Positions 48,476 to 56,445 of a stretch of DNA of 64,000 nt are shown in pieces. Each line of letters begins with the position of its first letter. Within the stretch, counting starts at the first letter, position 1. This DNA comes from Catellatospora sp. KI3 (GTDB lineage: Bacteria; Actinomycetota; Actinomycetes; Mycobacteriales; Micromonosporaceae). The position numbers and the translations under genes were made by a program. The notes below the pieces were generated by a model. That model ran no database searches. It saw nothing but the letters and a program-made list of their open reading frames with translations, and was not told the origin of the DNA. Where the stretch lies: contig NZ_JASAMB010000001.1 in NCBI RefSeq assembly GCF_029948125.1, forward strand, positions 682,001 through 746,000. Reading direction: 5' to 3'.

Positions 48476-48577
48476 CTCCGACCTCCGAAAGTCCAAGCAC
48501 CCCGGCGCGAGTGCCCGCTCATTATGTGGGCGCCGGCGGGGGTGGTCCACTTCCCCCTTCGGCGGTGTGAAGGGAAT

Positions 48578-48629
48578 GATCCGGCCGCCACCCGCTCCGC
48601 CTCTCGGCGGTTCAGGCGGCGGCCGGATC
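48578..48629 (-). terminator. Hairpin between the binding-protein gene and the ATPase gene
   Basis: GATCCGGCCGCC (48578-48589) and GGCGGCCGGATC (48618-48629) pair perfectly across 28 nt, with a smaller CCGCC/GGCGG stem inside. It lies 61 bp past the binding-protein stop. A partial terminator or 3'-stabilising stem here would give more binding protein than transporter. Confidence 0.6.
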
Positions 48630-48689
48630 TGTCGTGCAGGGGTGGCCGCCCGCTACGGCGATGATCTCACCGGGCGCTGCGGCCGGGTG

Positions 48690-49772
48690 TCACTTCGGCT
48701 GGGCCGGGGACTCCACCTTGATGGTGCCCGCGATGATGTCGGCCTTCAGCTTGTCGATCTCGGCCTTCAGGGCCGGGTCGATCTTGCTGTCGAAGTCGTG
48801 GTACGGGGCCAGCGAGACACCGTTGTTCTCCAGGGTGCCCAGGAAGCCGCCGGTCAGCAGGGTGCCCGGGGTGGCAGCCGACTTGGCCAGCGCGTCCTTG
48901 ACGCCGTCCTTGGAGTTCTTCACGACGGTGGTCAGCATGACCGAGCCGTACTTGGTGGTCTCGAAGCCGTCGGCGTCGACCCAGATCACGACGTACTTGC
49001 TGCCCGCGTTGGCGGCGGTGCCGAGGCCCGCGCCACCGGCGACCGGGAAGATCACGTCGGCGCCCTGGGCGGCCAGCGTGTCCGACTTCTGCTTGCCCTT
49101 CTCCTGGCTCACGAAGTCGTCGGCGAACAGGCCGTCCTGCTTGGCCTTGTCCCAGCCCAGCAGCTGGACGTTCTTGCCCTTGGCCTTGTTGTACGCGGCC
49201 ACACCGTCGGCGAAGCCGTCCATGAAGATGGTCACCGGCGGGATCTTCATGCCGCCGTAGGTGCCCACCTTGCCCGACTTCGAGTAGCCCGCGGCCAGGT
49301 AGCCGGCGAGGTACGCCGCCTGCTGGGTCTCGAACTGGATCGGGTAGACGTTGGCCAGGCCCTGGTTGCCGGCGTCGACGATGGCGAACTGCACCTTCGG
49401 GTTCGCGGTGGCGACCTTCTTGGTGGCGTCGCCCATCAGACCACCGACGGCCTGCACGTACTGGCAGCCCTTGGTGACCGACTGGGTCAGGTTCGGGTCG
49501 TAGTCGGCCATGGTGGTCGACGGGGTGTAGCCAGCCTTGATCGCCGGGTTGGCGCTCTCCGCAGCCTGCATACCCGCCCACGACGAGGCGTTGAACGAGT
49601 GGTCGTCGATGCCGCCGGTGTCGGTCACCATGCAGGCGGCGAACTTGGCGGCAGCCGCGGACGTGGAGCCGGCGTTCGGCTCCTCAGTCGGCTTGCTGCA
49701 CGCGGCGGCGGCCAGAGCCAGGCCGGCCGCGGCGACGAGCGCGACAATCTTCATCCCACGCACAGGGCGCAA
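48690..49772 (-). CDS. BMP-family (Med/PnrA-like) nucleoside-binding lipoprotein
   Basis: The start is probably TTG 49772 behind GGAGAGGAG, giving 360 residues; ATG 49790 and ATG 49754 are in frame. The signal peptide ends in a lipobox with Cys at about 25 (LAAAACSK). DTGGIDDHSFNASSWAG followed by the AIVDAG, YLAGYLAAGYSKSGKVG and DVIFPVAGGAGLGT blocks identify the basic membrane protein family, whose members bind purine nucleosides (PnrA) or guanosine-type ligands. It is the first gene of the importer operon and sits about 290 bp from the divergent small membrane protein gene. No riboswitch-like structure is evident in that gap. Confidence 0.92.
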   Translation of the reverse strand: MRPVRGMKIVALVAAAGLALAAAACSKPTEEPNAGSTSAAAAKFAACMVTDTGGIDDHSFNASSWAGMQAAESANPAIKAGYTPSTTMADYDPNLTQSVTKGCQYVQAVGGLMGDATKKVATANPKVQFAIVDAGNQGLANVYPIQFETQQAAYLAGYLAAGYSKSGKVGTYGGMKIPPVTIFMDGFADGVAAYNKAKGKNVQLLGWDKAKQDGLFADDFVSQEKGKQKSDTLAAQGADVIFPVAGGAGLGTAANAGSKYVVIWVDADGFETTKYGSVMLTTVVKNSKDGVKDALAKSAATPGTLLTGGFLGTLENNGVSLAPYHDFDSKIDPALKAEIDKLKADIIAGTIKVESPAQPK

Positions 49773-50060
49773 GACGGTCTCCTCTCCCATAAAGACACCG
49801 CGCGACGAACGAACACCCGGATCCCAGGCGACGGCACGGTGAACCTCGTCTGGCAACGTACCTGTCACGCCGCCGTTCGAACGACAATCGTGCAGGGTTG
49901 TTGACCGCTCGTTACCCCCGCGTGACCTCGACGTGTAAAGAATCACGAAAATGCTTCGACCAGGGCGCATGGGAACCAGACACGCGGTCATGAACGAGGC
50001 GTTTCCCGCCGGCGCTCCTGGCTGACGGCTCAGCACGCCGCTGGCGTACCCTCAGCGTTC

Positions 50061-50408
50061 GTGGAGGCTCTTCGTCTGATTCTGCGGTACGTGCACCTCG
50101 TCGGCTTCGCCCTGCTGCTGGGCGGCGCGGTGGTCCAGTACCTGTCCGGCAAGATCCGCGTCAACTCCGTCATGGTCTGGGGCGCGAGCATCCAGCTGCT
50201 GTCGGGCATCGCGCTCAGCGCGCCACTGGGCCGCGAGGTCCAGCCCGACCCGACCAAGCTCGCCGTCAAGGGCGTCATCGCGCTGCTGATCTTCATCATG
50301 GTCATCGTGCCGTTCGTGAAGAAGCGCGAGAGCGTCAACCCCGGCCACTTCTTCGCCATCATCGGCCTGACCCTGGTCAACGCCGGCGTGGCCGTCTTCT
50401 GGCACTGA
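50061..50408 (+). CDS. Small integral membrane protein, unknown function
   Basis: GTG 50061 gives 115 residues with four hydrophobic helices: HLVGFALLLGGAVVQYL, VMVWGASIQLLSGIALS, GVIALLIFIMVIVPFV and FFAIIGLTLVNAGVAVFW. No motif assigns a function. The gene is monocistronic, followed 2 bp later by a strong hairpin. Confidence 0.72.
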   Translation: MEALRLILRYVHLVGFALLLGGAVVQYLSGKIRVNSVMVWGASIQLLSGIALSAPLGREVQPDPTKLAVKGVIALLIFIMVIVPFVKKRESVNPGHFFAIIGLTLVNAGVAVFWH

Positions 50409-50410
50409 CC

Positions 50411-50452
50411 CGTCGATGACGCGGGCGCCTGCCGGCGCCCGCGTCATCGACG
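50411..50452 (+). terminator. Strong hairpin terminator
   Basis: A perfect 19-bp stem, CGTCGATGACGCGGGCGCC (50411-50429) with its complement at 50434-50452, closes on a 4-nt loop TGCC. It starts 3 bp after the stop codon of the small membrane protein. No T-tract follows. Confidence 0.8.
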
Positions 50453-50491
50453 CGCCGCCCCGCTGTCGGGTGCGCCGTCCCGCTGTCGGGG
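50452..50491. repeat. 20-bp tandem duplication
   Basis: GCGCCGCCCCGCTGTCGGGT is followed directly by the same 20 bp with two substitutions. It is squeezed between the terminator hairpin and the next palindrome. Confidence 0.75.
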
Positions 50492-50497
50492 CGTCGT

Positions 50498-50558
50498 GCA
50501 GTTTCGGGGAAAGTGCACGAATGCGGCCGTTGATTCCGGCACTTTCCCCGAACTTGCA
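50498..50558. repeat. Long palindrome (family D): TTCGGGGAAAGTGC arms
   Basis: TTCGGGGAAAGTGC at 50503-50516 pairs with GCACTTTCCCCGAA at 50539-50552, extending imperfectly to TGCA on both sides. The 22-nt spacer reads ACGAATGCGGCCGTTGATTC. Only one copy is in the window. It lies between convergent genes. Confidence 0.75.
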
Positions 50559-50613
50559 TGATCAAGTCGCGAAGCGCGGGCGCGGAGCGAACGGCGGTGC
50601 GGGCGCGGGCCGG

Positions 50614-51480
50614 TCACCGGCGGCGGCCGCGTAGGGCCGCGCGCAGCTCGGCGACGAGCTCGTCGAACTCCTCCGCCAGCCGCGCCGCCGTCACGGTCAG
50701 CACCGTCCACCCCGCGTCGTCAGGCACCGGCACCCGCGGCCGCCGCTGCGCCTCATCCGGCTCGCAGACGATCCCGACCCGCTGCTGCGGCCAGGCCAGC
50801 TCCAGCGAGGGCGCCGGGCCGTCCCCGGTCTCGACCACGTAGTGCAGCACCGGCGCGGGCAGGTTCGCCAGCGCGAGCCTGACCCGCAGTCGGCTCTCCA
50901 ACGGCGAACGCGACGCCGGATCGGTCAGCTTCGCCGCCTTCAGCAGCCGGTTCCACCCCGGCGTGCCGATCCGGGCATTGGCGTACTCCACCAGCGCGCC
51001 CGAGCTCACCACCCGCCGCGTCGTCAGCACGTCCATCAGCGCCACCGCGTCGGGCAGGTCGAGCCAGCGGGCCAGGTCCCAGCAGGTGCGCTGCGGCGTG
51101 GTCACCCGGATCCCGTCGGTACGCCGGGTGATGTCCTTATCCGGCACCGCCCCCCGGTGCACCAGCAGCCCCGCCATCGGCCCGAACCGGCCCGCGGTCA
51201 ACACCTCCACCGGCCCCTCCGCCTCGTACGGCGCCCCGTACAGGCTCGCCGCGGAGCGGCCCGCGATGACCCCGTCCTCGGGCAGCAGGAAGTCGACCAC
51301 GGCGAGGCAGCGCAGGCGGTGCGTGATGGTGAGCGCCCGGTCGGCGTACACCCCCCGGAACAGCGGCTGCCACGCGGTGCTGCGCAACTGCGCCGGCGTG
51401 AGCAGCCCCGAACGGACCGCATCAGCCCCCCGGAAGATCCGGCGGGTCAGCTCATCAGGACGTAGCGGCGGCTTGGGCAC
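50614..51480 (-). CDS. DUF559/AbiEi-like protein, possible endonuclease-fold C-terminus
   Basis: GTG 51480 gives 288 residues (a GTG-led frame from 51507 is possible). The N-terminal part has a helix-turn-helix-like start (LTPAQLRSTAWQPLFRGVYAD). AGRSAASLYGAP and TTPQRTCWDLARWLDLPDAV follow, the pattern of the AbiEi/'transcriptional regulator' proteins common in actinobacteria. The C-terminal part (SRSPLESRLRVRLALANLPA, VCEPDEAQRRP) resembles the DUF559/Vsr-like nuclease fold, but the catalytic residues are degenerate. No partner toxin gene is adjacent. Such genes are often near mobile or repeat-rich DNA, as here. Confidence 0.68.
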   Translation of the reverse strand: MPKPPLRPDELTRRIFRGADAVRSGLLTPAQLRSTAWQPLFRGVYADRALTITHRLRCLAVVDFLLPEDGVIAGRSAASLYGAPYEAEGPVEVLTAGRFGPMAGLLVHRGAVPDKDITRRTDGIRVTTPQRTCWDLARWLDLPDAVALMDVLTTRRVVSSGALVEYANARIGTPGWNRLLKAAKLTDPASRSPLESRLRVRLALANLPAPVLHYVVETGDGPAPSLELAWPQQRVGIVCEPDEAQRRPRVPVPDDAGWTVLTVTAARLAEEFDELVAELRAALRGRRR

Positions 51481-51533
51481 CGCGCCAGCGTAGGCACCCC
51501 CCGCCACCGTCGATCAAGCAACACGCTGTATTG

Positions 51534-51647
51534 CTGGCGCCCGCCTTCGGCGGGCGCGGCACGCTCGCCTTTCAGGCGGCGTCTTCCCTCGTCGCTGCTG
51601 GGCCTTCGGCTCGGTCACGCTCCTCAGTCCAGACGCCGCCGGCGAGC
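51534..51647 (-). repeat. 114-bp nested-palindrome element, inverted copy (R1)
   Basis: The reverse complement matches 52188-52300 and 52308-52420 nearly base for base. The unit begins GCTCGCCGGCGGCGTCT and ends near GGCGGGCGCC. Internal pairing is visible: GCTCGCC with GGCGAGC, GGCGGCGTCT with AGACGCCGCC, and CCGAGCC with GGCTCGG (partly eroded here). Confidence 0.85.
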
Positions 51648-51755
51648 GTGCGGGGGGTGGAGGGCCAGTGCCGCCGACTGGCCGGTGGGGCTGTGTCCGC
51701 CGGACCTCCGACCGCCCGTCGCATCTGCCTGACCCGCTTCGCGGCGTGGGGCGGT

Positions 51756-52150
51756 GGTCAAGATCGCCATGAGCGGTAAGAACGGCCCATCTCAGCCCAC
51801 CTTCTGACCCGCGACACCGATCATGACCACACAAGCCCCGAAGATCGCGACCCGAGGTCAGTCTCCGGGCCCCACCAGAGGCCGAACCCCATATTCCGAC
51901 CCCCACGACGATCACGCCACAGCCAGCGCCCTCAAGATCGCCCCCAGTGGTCAGAACAGCCCGTTTCAGCCGACCTTCCGACCCGCGACGCCAATCATGA
52001 CCGACAGGCCCTCGAAGATCGCGACCCGAGGTCACTTTCCGGGTGCCGCCAGAGGCCGAACCCCAGATTACGACCCACCACGACGATCACGCCGCAGCCA
52101 GAGCCATCAAGATCGCCGCCAGCGGCCACTCCCGACCCGATCCGAACCTC
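51756..52150. repeat. 175-bp tandem repeat, two copies and a partial third
   Basis: TCAAGATCGCC recurs at 51758, 51932 and 52107, offsets of 174 and 175. The shared unit includes AAGATCGCGACCCGAGGTCA, CCAGAGGCCGAACCCC and ACGACGATCACGCC. Short open frames across it merely translate the repeat on both strands. With R1-R3 on either side it fills a region of about 1 kb (51481-52536) with no credible gene. Confidence 0.85.
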
Positions 52151-52187
52151 TCCGCCCGTCTCGAAGCGCCGCAACCACCGACCGCAC

Positions 52188-52300
52188 GCTCGCCGGCGGC
52201 GTCTGGACTGAGGAGCGTGACCGAGCCGGAGGCTCGGCAGCGACGAGGGAAGACGCCGCCTGGAAGGCGAGCGTGCCGCGTCCGCGAAGGCGGGCGCCAG
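52188..52300 (+). repeat. Nested-palindrome element, direct copy (R2)
   Basis: It has the same unit as R1 but in the opposite orientation, and is followed after 7 bp by R3. GGCGGCGTCT/AGACGCCGCC and CCGAGCC/GGCTCGG-type stems are present, with one arm substitution (GAGCCGGAGGCTCGG). Confidence 0.85.
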
Positions 52301-52307
52301 AATTACA

Positions 52308-52420
52308 GCTCGCCGGCGGCGTCTGAACTGAGGAGCGTGACCGAGCCGAAGGCTCGGCAGCGACGAGGGAAGACGCCGCCTGAAAGGCGAGCGTGCCGCG
52401 CCCGCGAAGGCGGGCGCCAT
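52308..52420 (+). repeat. Nested-palindrome element, direct copy (R3)
   Basis: It repeats R2 with a period of 120 bp. The stems CCGAGCCGAAGGCTCGG and GGCGGCGTCT/AGACGCCGCC are perfect in this copy. It ends 117 bp before the stop codon of the GH13 gene. Confidence 0.85.
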
Positions 52421-52536
52421 ATTACGGCTAGTGGTGGCACACGGGGTCGAACCGCGCGCCACCACCGCCTGCTGCGGGCATGTCGGCCGGGGTGGGGTGG
52501 CGGCCGATCATGCGGTTATGGATCATGCCAGGTTGA

Positions 52537-54387
52537 TCAGGCCAGGCGCCAGACCCCGAAGCCGGGTCCGTCGCCGGGCAGGGTGACCGCACCGTCGGCG
52601 TCGACCGTGAGCTCGGTCGGGCCGTACAGCGGGGGCAGGGTGGTGCCGGGGGTGAGTTCGAGCGGGAGCGGCACCGGGTCACCCGGGTCGCGGCGGGCCG
52701 CGACCAGTAGTGACTCGGCTTCGGTCTCGCGGAGGTAGACGAGGGTGTCGGCGTCGGCGTGCAGCCAGCGCAGGCCGCCGTCGCGCAGCGCGGCCTCGGC
52801 GGCGCGTAGCCCCATGAGCTGCCGGTACGCCGCGAGCGTCGGCTCGTCGCGGTCGTCGGGCCGCCGCCACGGCATCGGGGTGCGCGCGTTCTCGCCGTTC
52901 CAGCCGGTGAGGCCGAATTCGCTGCCCGCGTACAGCATGGGCACGCCGGGGTAGGTGGCCAGCAGCCCGACCGCGACCAGGTGCCGGTCCCGCGAGCCGG
53001 TGATGGTCCGGATGCGCGGGGTGTCGTGCGAGTCGACGATGGTCCAGGAGTTGAGCAGGGTGCGCCAGGAGACCCGGCCCGCGAAGGCGCGCATCGTGGC
53101 GTACGCGGCGGTCCCGGGTCGTCGCGGCACGTCGCCCGGCATGTCGAAGAACGCGGTCAGTTCGGTGTCGCCGCCGCGCAGCCAGGTCCACACGGGCCGG
53201 GTGAAGCCGAGGTAGTTCATGGTCCCGTGCCAGCCGTCGCGGTCCATGTCCGCGGTGGGGTCGTGGGTGTACTCGGCGAGCAGCACCGCGTCGGCGGGCA
53301 GCGCGGCGCGCAGGGTCCGGGCCACGTCGTGGCCGTCGTCCTGCCCGGCGCGGCGGCCGGTCTGGTGGGCGACGTCGACCCGCCACCCGTCGAAGTGCTC
53401 CAGCCAGCGCCGGAGTACCGCCGCCATCCGGTCGCGCACGAGCGGGCTGGACCAGTCGAGCTTGGGCAGCCGGGGCTCGTCCCAGAACGACTCGTACCCG
53501 TGGTCGGGCAGCGGCTGGTCGGAGTGGAAGTAGTACATGCCGCGCTCGGGGGCGGCGGGGTCGGCCAGGGCGGCCCGGAACCACTCGTGCGCTGCGCCGG
53601 TGTGGTTGGTGGTGATGTCGCCGAGCAGCCGCATGCCGCGCTCGTGCACCGACTTGGCGAGCCGGGCCAGCGCGTCGTCGCCGCCGAGCAGCGGGTCGAC
53701 GGCGTCGAAGGTCGAGGCGTCGTACCGGTGGTTGGAGCGGCCGGGGAAGATCGGGGTGAGGTAGACGGTGTCGGCGCCGACGGACCGGATGTGGTCCAGG
53801 TGCTCGGTGATGCCGTCGAGGTCGCCGCCGTAGAACTGCTCGGCGGTGCCGGGTCCGGTGCCCTGGGCCTCGTCGCGGTCCCAGTCGGCGGGCAGGGCCC
53901 AGTCGGGCAGCGTGCCGGGGTCCATCGGCCCGGCCGCCGCGGAGCGGGCGAAGCGGTCGGGGAAGATCTGGTACACCACGGACCGGGCCGCCCACGCGGG
54001 CGGCGGCTCGTACGACACGAGCCTGAAGTCGGTGTCGTCGGTGACCTCGTGCTCGACCACGCCCGCCGAGGTCAGCCAGTACGGCGCCCCGGCCGCCGGG
54101 GTGAGCCGGAACCGGTAGTTGGTGACGCCGTTGCGCGCCCGCAGGCTGACGCGCCACCACACGTCGGTGGGGCCGTAGCCGCCGAGGCAGGCGCCGGTGC
54201 GGTCGGGGTCGACCTCGGCCGCGTACACGACCGGTTCCCGGTCGAACGTCGCCCGCACCTGCACCGCGCCGACCTCGGCCGCCGCGGGCACCCGTACCCA
54301 CACCGTGACGGTGTCGCCGAGCACGGGCTCCGGGTGGGACACGTAGAGGCCGGACCCGTCGTGGTGCGGCTGGTTCGCCAACGTCAT
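52537..54387 (-). CDS. Glycoside hydrolase family 13 enzyme (neopullulanase/maltogenic amylase-like)
   Basis: ATG 54387 behind GGAGGGAGAGG gives 616 residues. An N-terminal beta-sandwich (about 1-130) precedes the catalytic barrel starting VVYQIFPDRFARS. GH13 motifs follow: GDITTNHTG, WRVDVAHQTG (nucleophile Asp), LLAEYTHD (acid Glu) and IVDSHDTPR. A C-terminal beta domain closes the protein. There is no signal peptide, so it should act in the cytosol on maltodextrins imported by the adjacent MalEFG. It is 32 bp downstream of malG on the same strand. Confidence 0.9.
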   Translation of the reverse strand: MTLANQPHHDGSGLYVSHPEPVLGDTVTVWVRVPAAAEVGAVQVRATFDREPVVYAAEVDPDRTGACLGGYGPTDVWWRVSLRARNGVTNYRFRLTPAAGAPYWLTSAGVVEHEVTDDTDFRLVSYEPPPAWAARSVVYQIFPDRFARSAAAGPMDPGTLPDWALPADWDRDEAQGTGPGTAEQFYGGDLDGITEHLDHIRSVGADTVYLTPIFPGRSNHRYDASTFDAVDPLLGGDDALARLAKSVHERGMRLLGDITTNHTGAAHEWFRAALADPAAPERGMYYFHSDQPLPDHGYESFWDEPRLPKLDWSSPLVRDRMAAVLRRWLEHFDGWRVDVAHQTGRRAGQDDGHDVARTLRAALPADAVLLAEYTHDPTADMDRDGWHGTMNYLGFTRPVWTWLRGGDTELTAFFDMPGDVPRRPGTAAYATMRAFAGRVSWRTLLNSWTIVDSHDTPRIRTITGSRDRHLVAVGLLATYPGVPMLYAGSEFGLTGWNGENARTPMPWRRPDDRDEPTLAAYRQLMGLRAAEAALRDGGLRWLHADADTLVYLRETEAESLLVAARRDPGDPVPLPLELTPGTTLPPLYGPTELTVDADGAVTLPGDGPGFGVWRLA

Positions 54388-54418
54388 CCGGCCTCTCCCT
54401 CCTACTGGGTGTCCGCGC

Positions 54419-55339
54419 TCAGCCCTTGGTCCCACCGGCGGTGAGGCCGGAGACCAGGTGCCGCTGCACATAGAGGAAAACGACCGCGGCGGGAACGGTG
54501 ACGAGCACCGCGGCCGCGGTGAGGTACTCCCACTGCGGGTTGAACTGCGGCACGAACTGGCGCATGCCGTACGACAGGGTGAACCGGTCGTCGGTCTGGA
54601 TGAACGCCGACGCGTACGCGAGCTCGCCCCACGCGGTGAGGAAGGTGTAGAAGGCGGTGACCGCGATGCCCGGCCGGGCCAGCGGCATGATCACCTTCCA
54701 GAACGTCATGAACGGCCCGCACCCGTCGATCGAGGCCGCCTCGTCCAGCGAGGTGGGGATCGAGTCGAAGTAGCCCTTGAGCATCCAGGCGCAGAACGGC
54801 ACGGCGATGGTCAGGTACGCGATGATCAGCGACGCGTGGGTGTTGATCAGCCCGAACGTCGCCATGATCTGGTAGATCGGCACGATCAGGATCGCCACCG
54901 GGAACATCTGCGTCACCAGGAAGACCAGCATCAACTGGCGGCGGCCGGGGAAGTTGAACCGCGACAGCGCGTACCCGGCGGTGGCCGACATCAGGATGCC
55001 GAAGAACATCGTGCAGGCCGCCACCAGTACCGAGTTGAACACCCAGGACGGGAAGTTGGTCTGGGTGAGCACGTAGTCGTAGTTGGCCAGGGTGGGCTCC
55101 TTGACCAGCGTCAGCTCGGTGCTCTGGATCCACTCCTTGGGCTTGAACGACGCGGCCAGCACCCACACGATCGGGAAGATCGCGATCAGCGAGGCCAGCA
55201 CCAGCGTGCCGTGCAGCCCGAGCGAGGCCAGCGGCTTGCGCTTGCTGCGGGGGCGGTTGTTCCGCACGGCCGCCGACGGCATGCGGTGGATCGTCGCCTC
55301 GCGCAGCGTCGAAGTACCAGTCTCGGACACGGTCACCAC
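54419..55339 (-). CDS. malG: Maltose/maltodextrin ABC permease (MalG-like)
   Basis: GTG 55339 gives 306 residues with six helices. The EAA loop reads EAASIDGCGPFMTFWKVIMP, the contact site for the shared ATPase. ASAFIQTDDRFTLSYGMRQF is typical of the MalG branch. It overlaps malF by 7 bp. No cognate ATPase lies here; in streptomycetes the general ATPase MsiK serves such systems, and the same is inferred. Confidence 0.9.
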   Translation of the reverse strand: MVTVSETGTSTLREATIHRMPSAAVRNNRPRSKRKPLASLGLHGTLVLASLIAIFPIVWVLAASFKPKEWIQSTELTLVKEPTLANYDYVLTQTNFPSWVFNSVLVAACTMFFGILMSATAGYALSRFNFPGRRQLMLVFLVTQMFPVAILIVPIYQIMATFGLINTHASLIIAYLTIAVPFCAWMLKGYFDSIPTSLDEAASIDGCGPFMTFWKVIMPLARPGIAVTAFYTFLTAWGELAYASAFIQTDDRFTLSYGMRQFVPQFNPQWEYLTAAAVLVTVPAAVVFLYVQRHLVSGLTAGGTKG

Positions 55340-56361
55340 ACCTCACCCTGCTTGCGCAGCATGCGCCGGTAGAACACGGAGAAGACGAGCAGGATCGAGA
55401 GGATCAGCACGCCGTACGTCGAGGCCAGCGAGTAGTTGCGGATGCCCTCGAAGGCGGCCCGGAACGAGCCGGTCACCAGGATCTCGGTCTGCCCCGCGGG
55501 CTGGCCCTGGGTGACCAGGAAGATCACCGGGAACATGTTGAAGGTCCAGATGGTGCCCAGCAGGATCACGGTCATGCTGACCGAGCGCAGGCCGGGCAGG
55601 GTGATGCTGACGAAGCGCTGCCACGGGCTGGCGCCGTCGATCTCGGCGGCCTCGTACTGCTCGGTGGGGATGGTCTGCATGCCGCCGAGCAGGGCCACCA
55701 TCATGAACGGCACGCCGAGCCAGATGTTGGTGAGGATCGCCGTGAGCAGCGAGGTCTTCCAGTCGGAGAACCACTCGACCGGGTCCAGCCCGACCTTGGT
55801 CAGCAGCGCGTTGAACAGGCCGAACTTCTCGTTGAACATGAACTTCCAGGCGAACGCGGAGACGAACGCCGGCACCGCCCACGGCAGGATCAGCAGCACC
55901 CGGTAGACGCCGCGGCCCCACATCGGCCGGTTGAGCATCACGGCCAGGCCCAGGCCGATGGTGTAGTGGAACACCACGCAGCCGATGGTCCAGATCAGCG
56001 TGACGCCGAGCCACTGCCAGAACTGGCCGACCTTGCCCGACAGCACGTCCACGTAGTTGTCGAACCCGACCATGTGCCAGGCCTCGGGGTTGGCCTTGCA
56101 GCTCTCCGAGCCGGTGATCGACTTGGTGCAGATCTCGGCCAGCTGGTTGGCCTCGGTCAGGTTGGTGAAGGAGAGGAACACCCCGCGCACCAGCGGGTAG
56201 ATGATCAGCACGCTGAGGACCACGACCACCGGCGCGACCATCGCCCAGGCGTACCAGTGCCGGTCCCAGCTGCGGCGCAGCCAGGAGGGTCGCTTGGCGG
56301 GGCGGTGGCTGCGGGAGGCCGGGCTGGTCGTGGTGGGCGGTGTCGCCGTCACTGTGCTCAC
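55333..56361 (-). CDS. malF: Maltose/maltodextrin ABC permease (MalF-like)
   Basis: The 342-residue product starts at GTG 56361 and has a cytoplasmic basic N-terminus of about 35 residues, then six helices. A periplasmic loop (LAEICTKSITGSESCKANPE) is like that of actinobacterial MalF. The EAA motif is EAAEIDGASPWQRFVSITLP. It pairs with MalG as the channel. A hairpin separates it from malE upstream. Confidence 0.9.
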   Translation of the reverse strand: MSTVTATPPTTTSPASRSHRPAKRPSWLRRSWDRHWYAWAMVAPVVVVLSVLIIYPLVRGVFLSFTNLTEANQLAEICTKSITGSESCKANPEAWHMVGFDNYVDVLSGKVGQFWQWLGVTLIWTIGCVVFHYTIGLGLAVMLNRPMWGRGVYRVLLILPWAVPAFVSAFAWKFMFNEKFGLFNALLTKVGLDPVEWFSDWKTSLLTAILTNIWLGVPFMMVALLGGMQTIPTEQYEAAEIDGASPWQRFVSITLPGLRSVSMTVILLGTIWTFNMFPVIFLVTQGQPAGQTEILVTGSFRAAFEGIRNYSLASTYGVLILSILLVFSVFYRRMLRKQGEVW

Positions 56362-56407
56362 GGAGGGCTCCGGATTTCGGGGGTGGAGATGCTGCGTAGG
56401 AGCGGGG

Positions 56408-56439
56408 GCGGCGGCCGACCCCGTCGGGTCGGCCGCCGC
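56408..56439 (-). terminator. Hairpin between malE and malF
   Basis: GCGGCGGCCGACCC (56408-56421) and GGGTCGGCCGCCGC (56426-56439) form a perfect 14-bp stem with a 4-nt loop, 7 bp past the malE stop codon. It may reduce transcription into malF or protect the malE message. Confidence 0.75.
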
Positions 56440-56445
56440 GTTCCA

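Noticed and set aside
49773-50060. Purine or other riboswitch upstream of the BMP lipoprotein gene
   Set aside because: No three-way-junction sequence or conserved aptamer blocks were found in the 288-bp leader.
51823-52326. Open frames of 167 and 173 codons in the repeat island
   Set aside because: Their translations repeat with the DNA period on both strands and match no family, so they come from the tandem repeat.
51756-52420. CRISPR array
   Set aside because: Repeat units are 114-175 bp and partly tandem, without short constant repeats, uniform spacers or cas genes.
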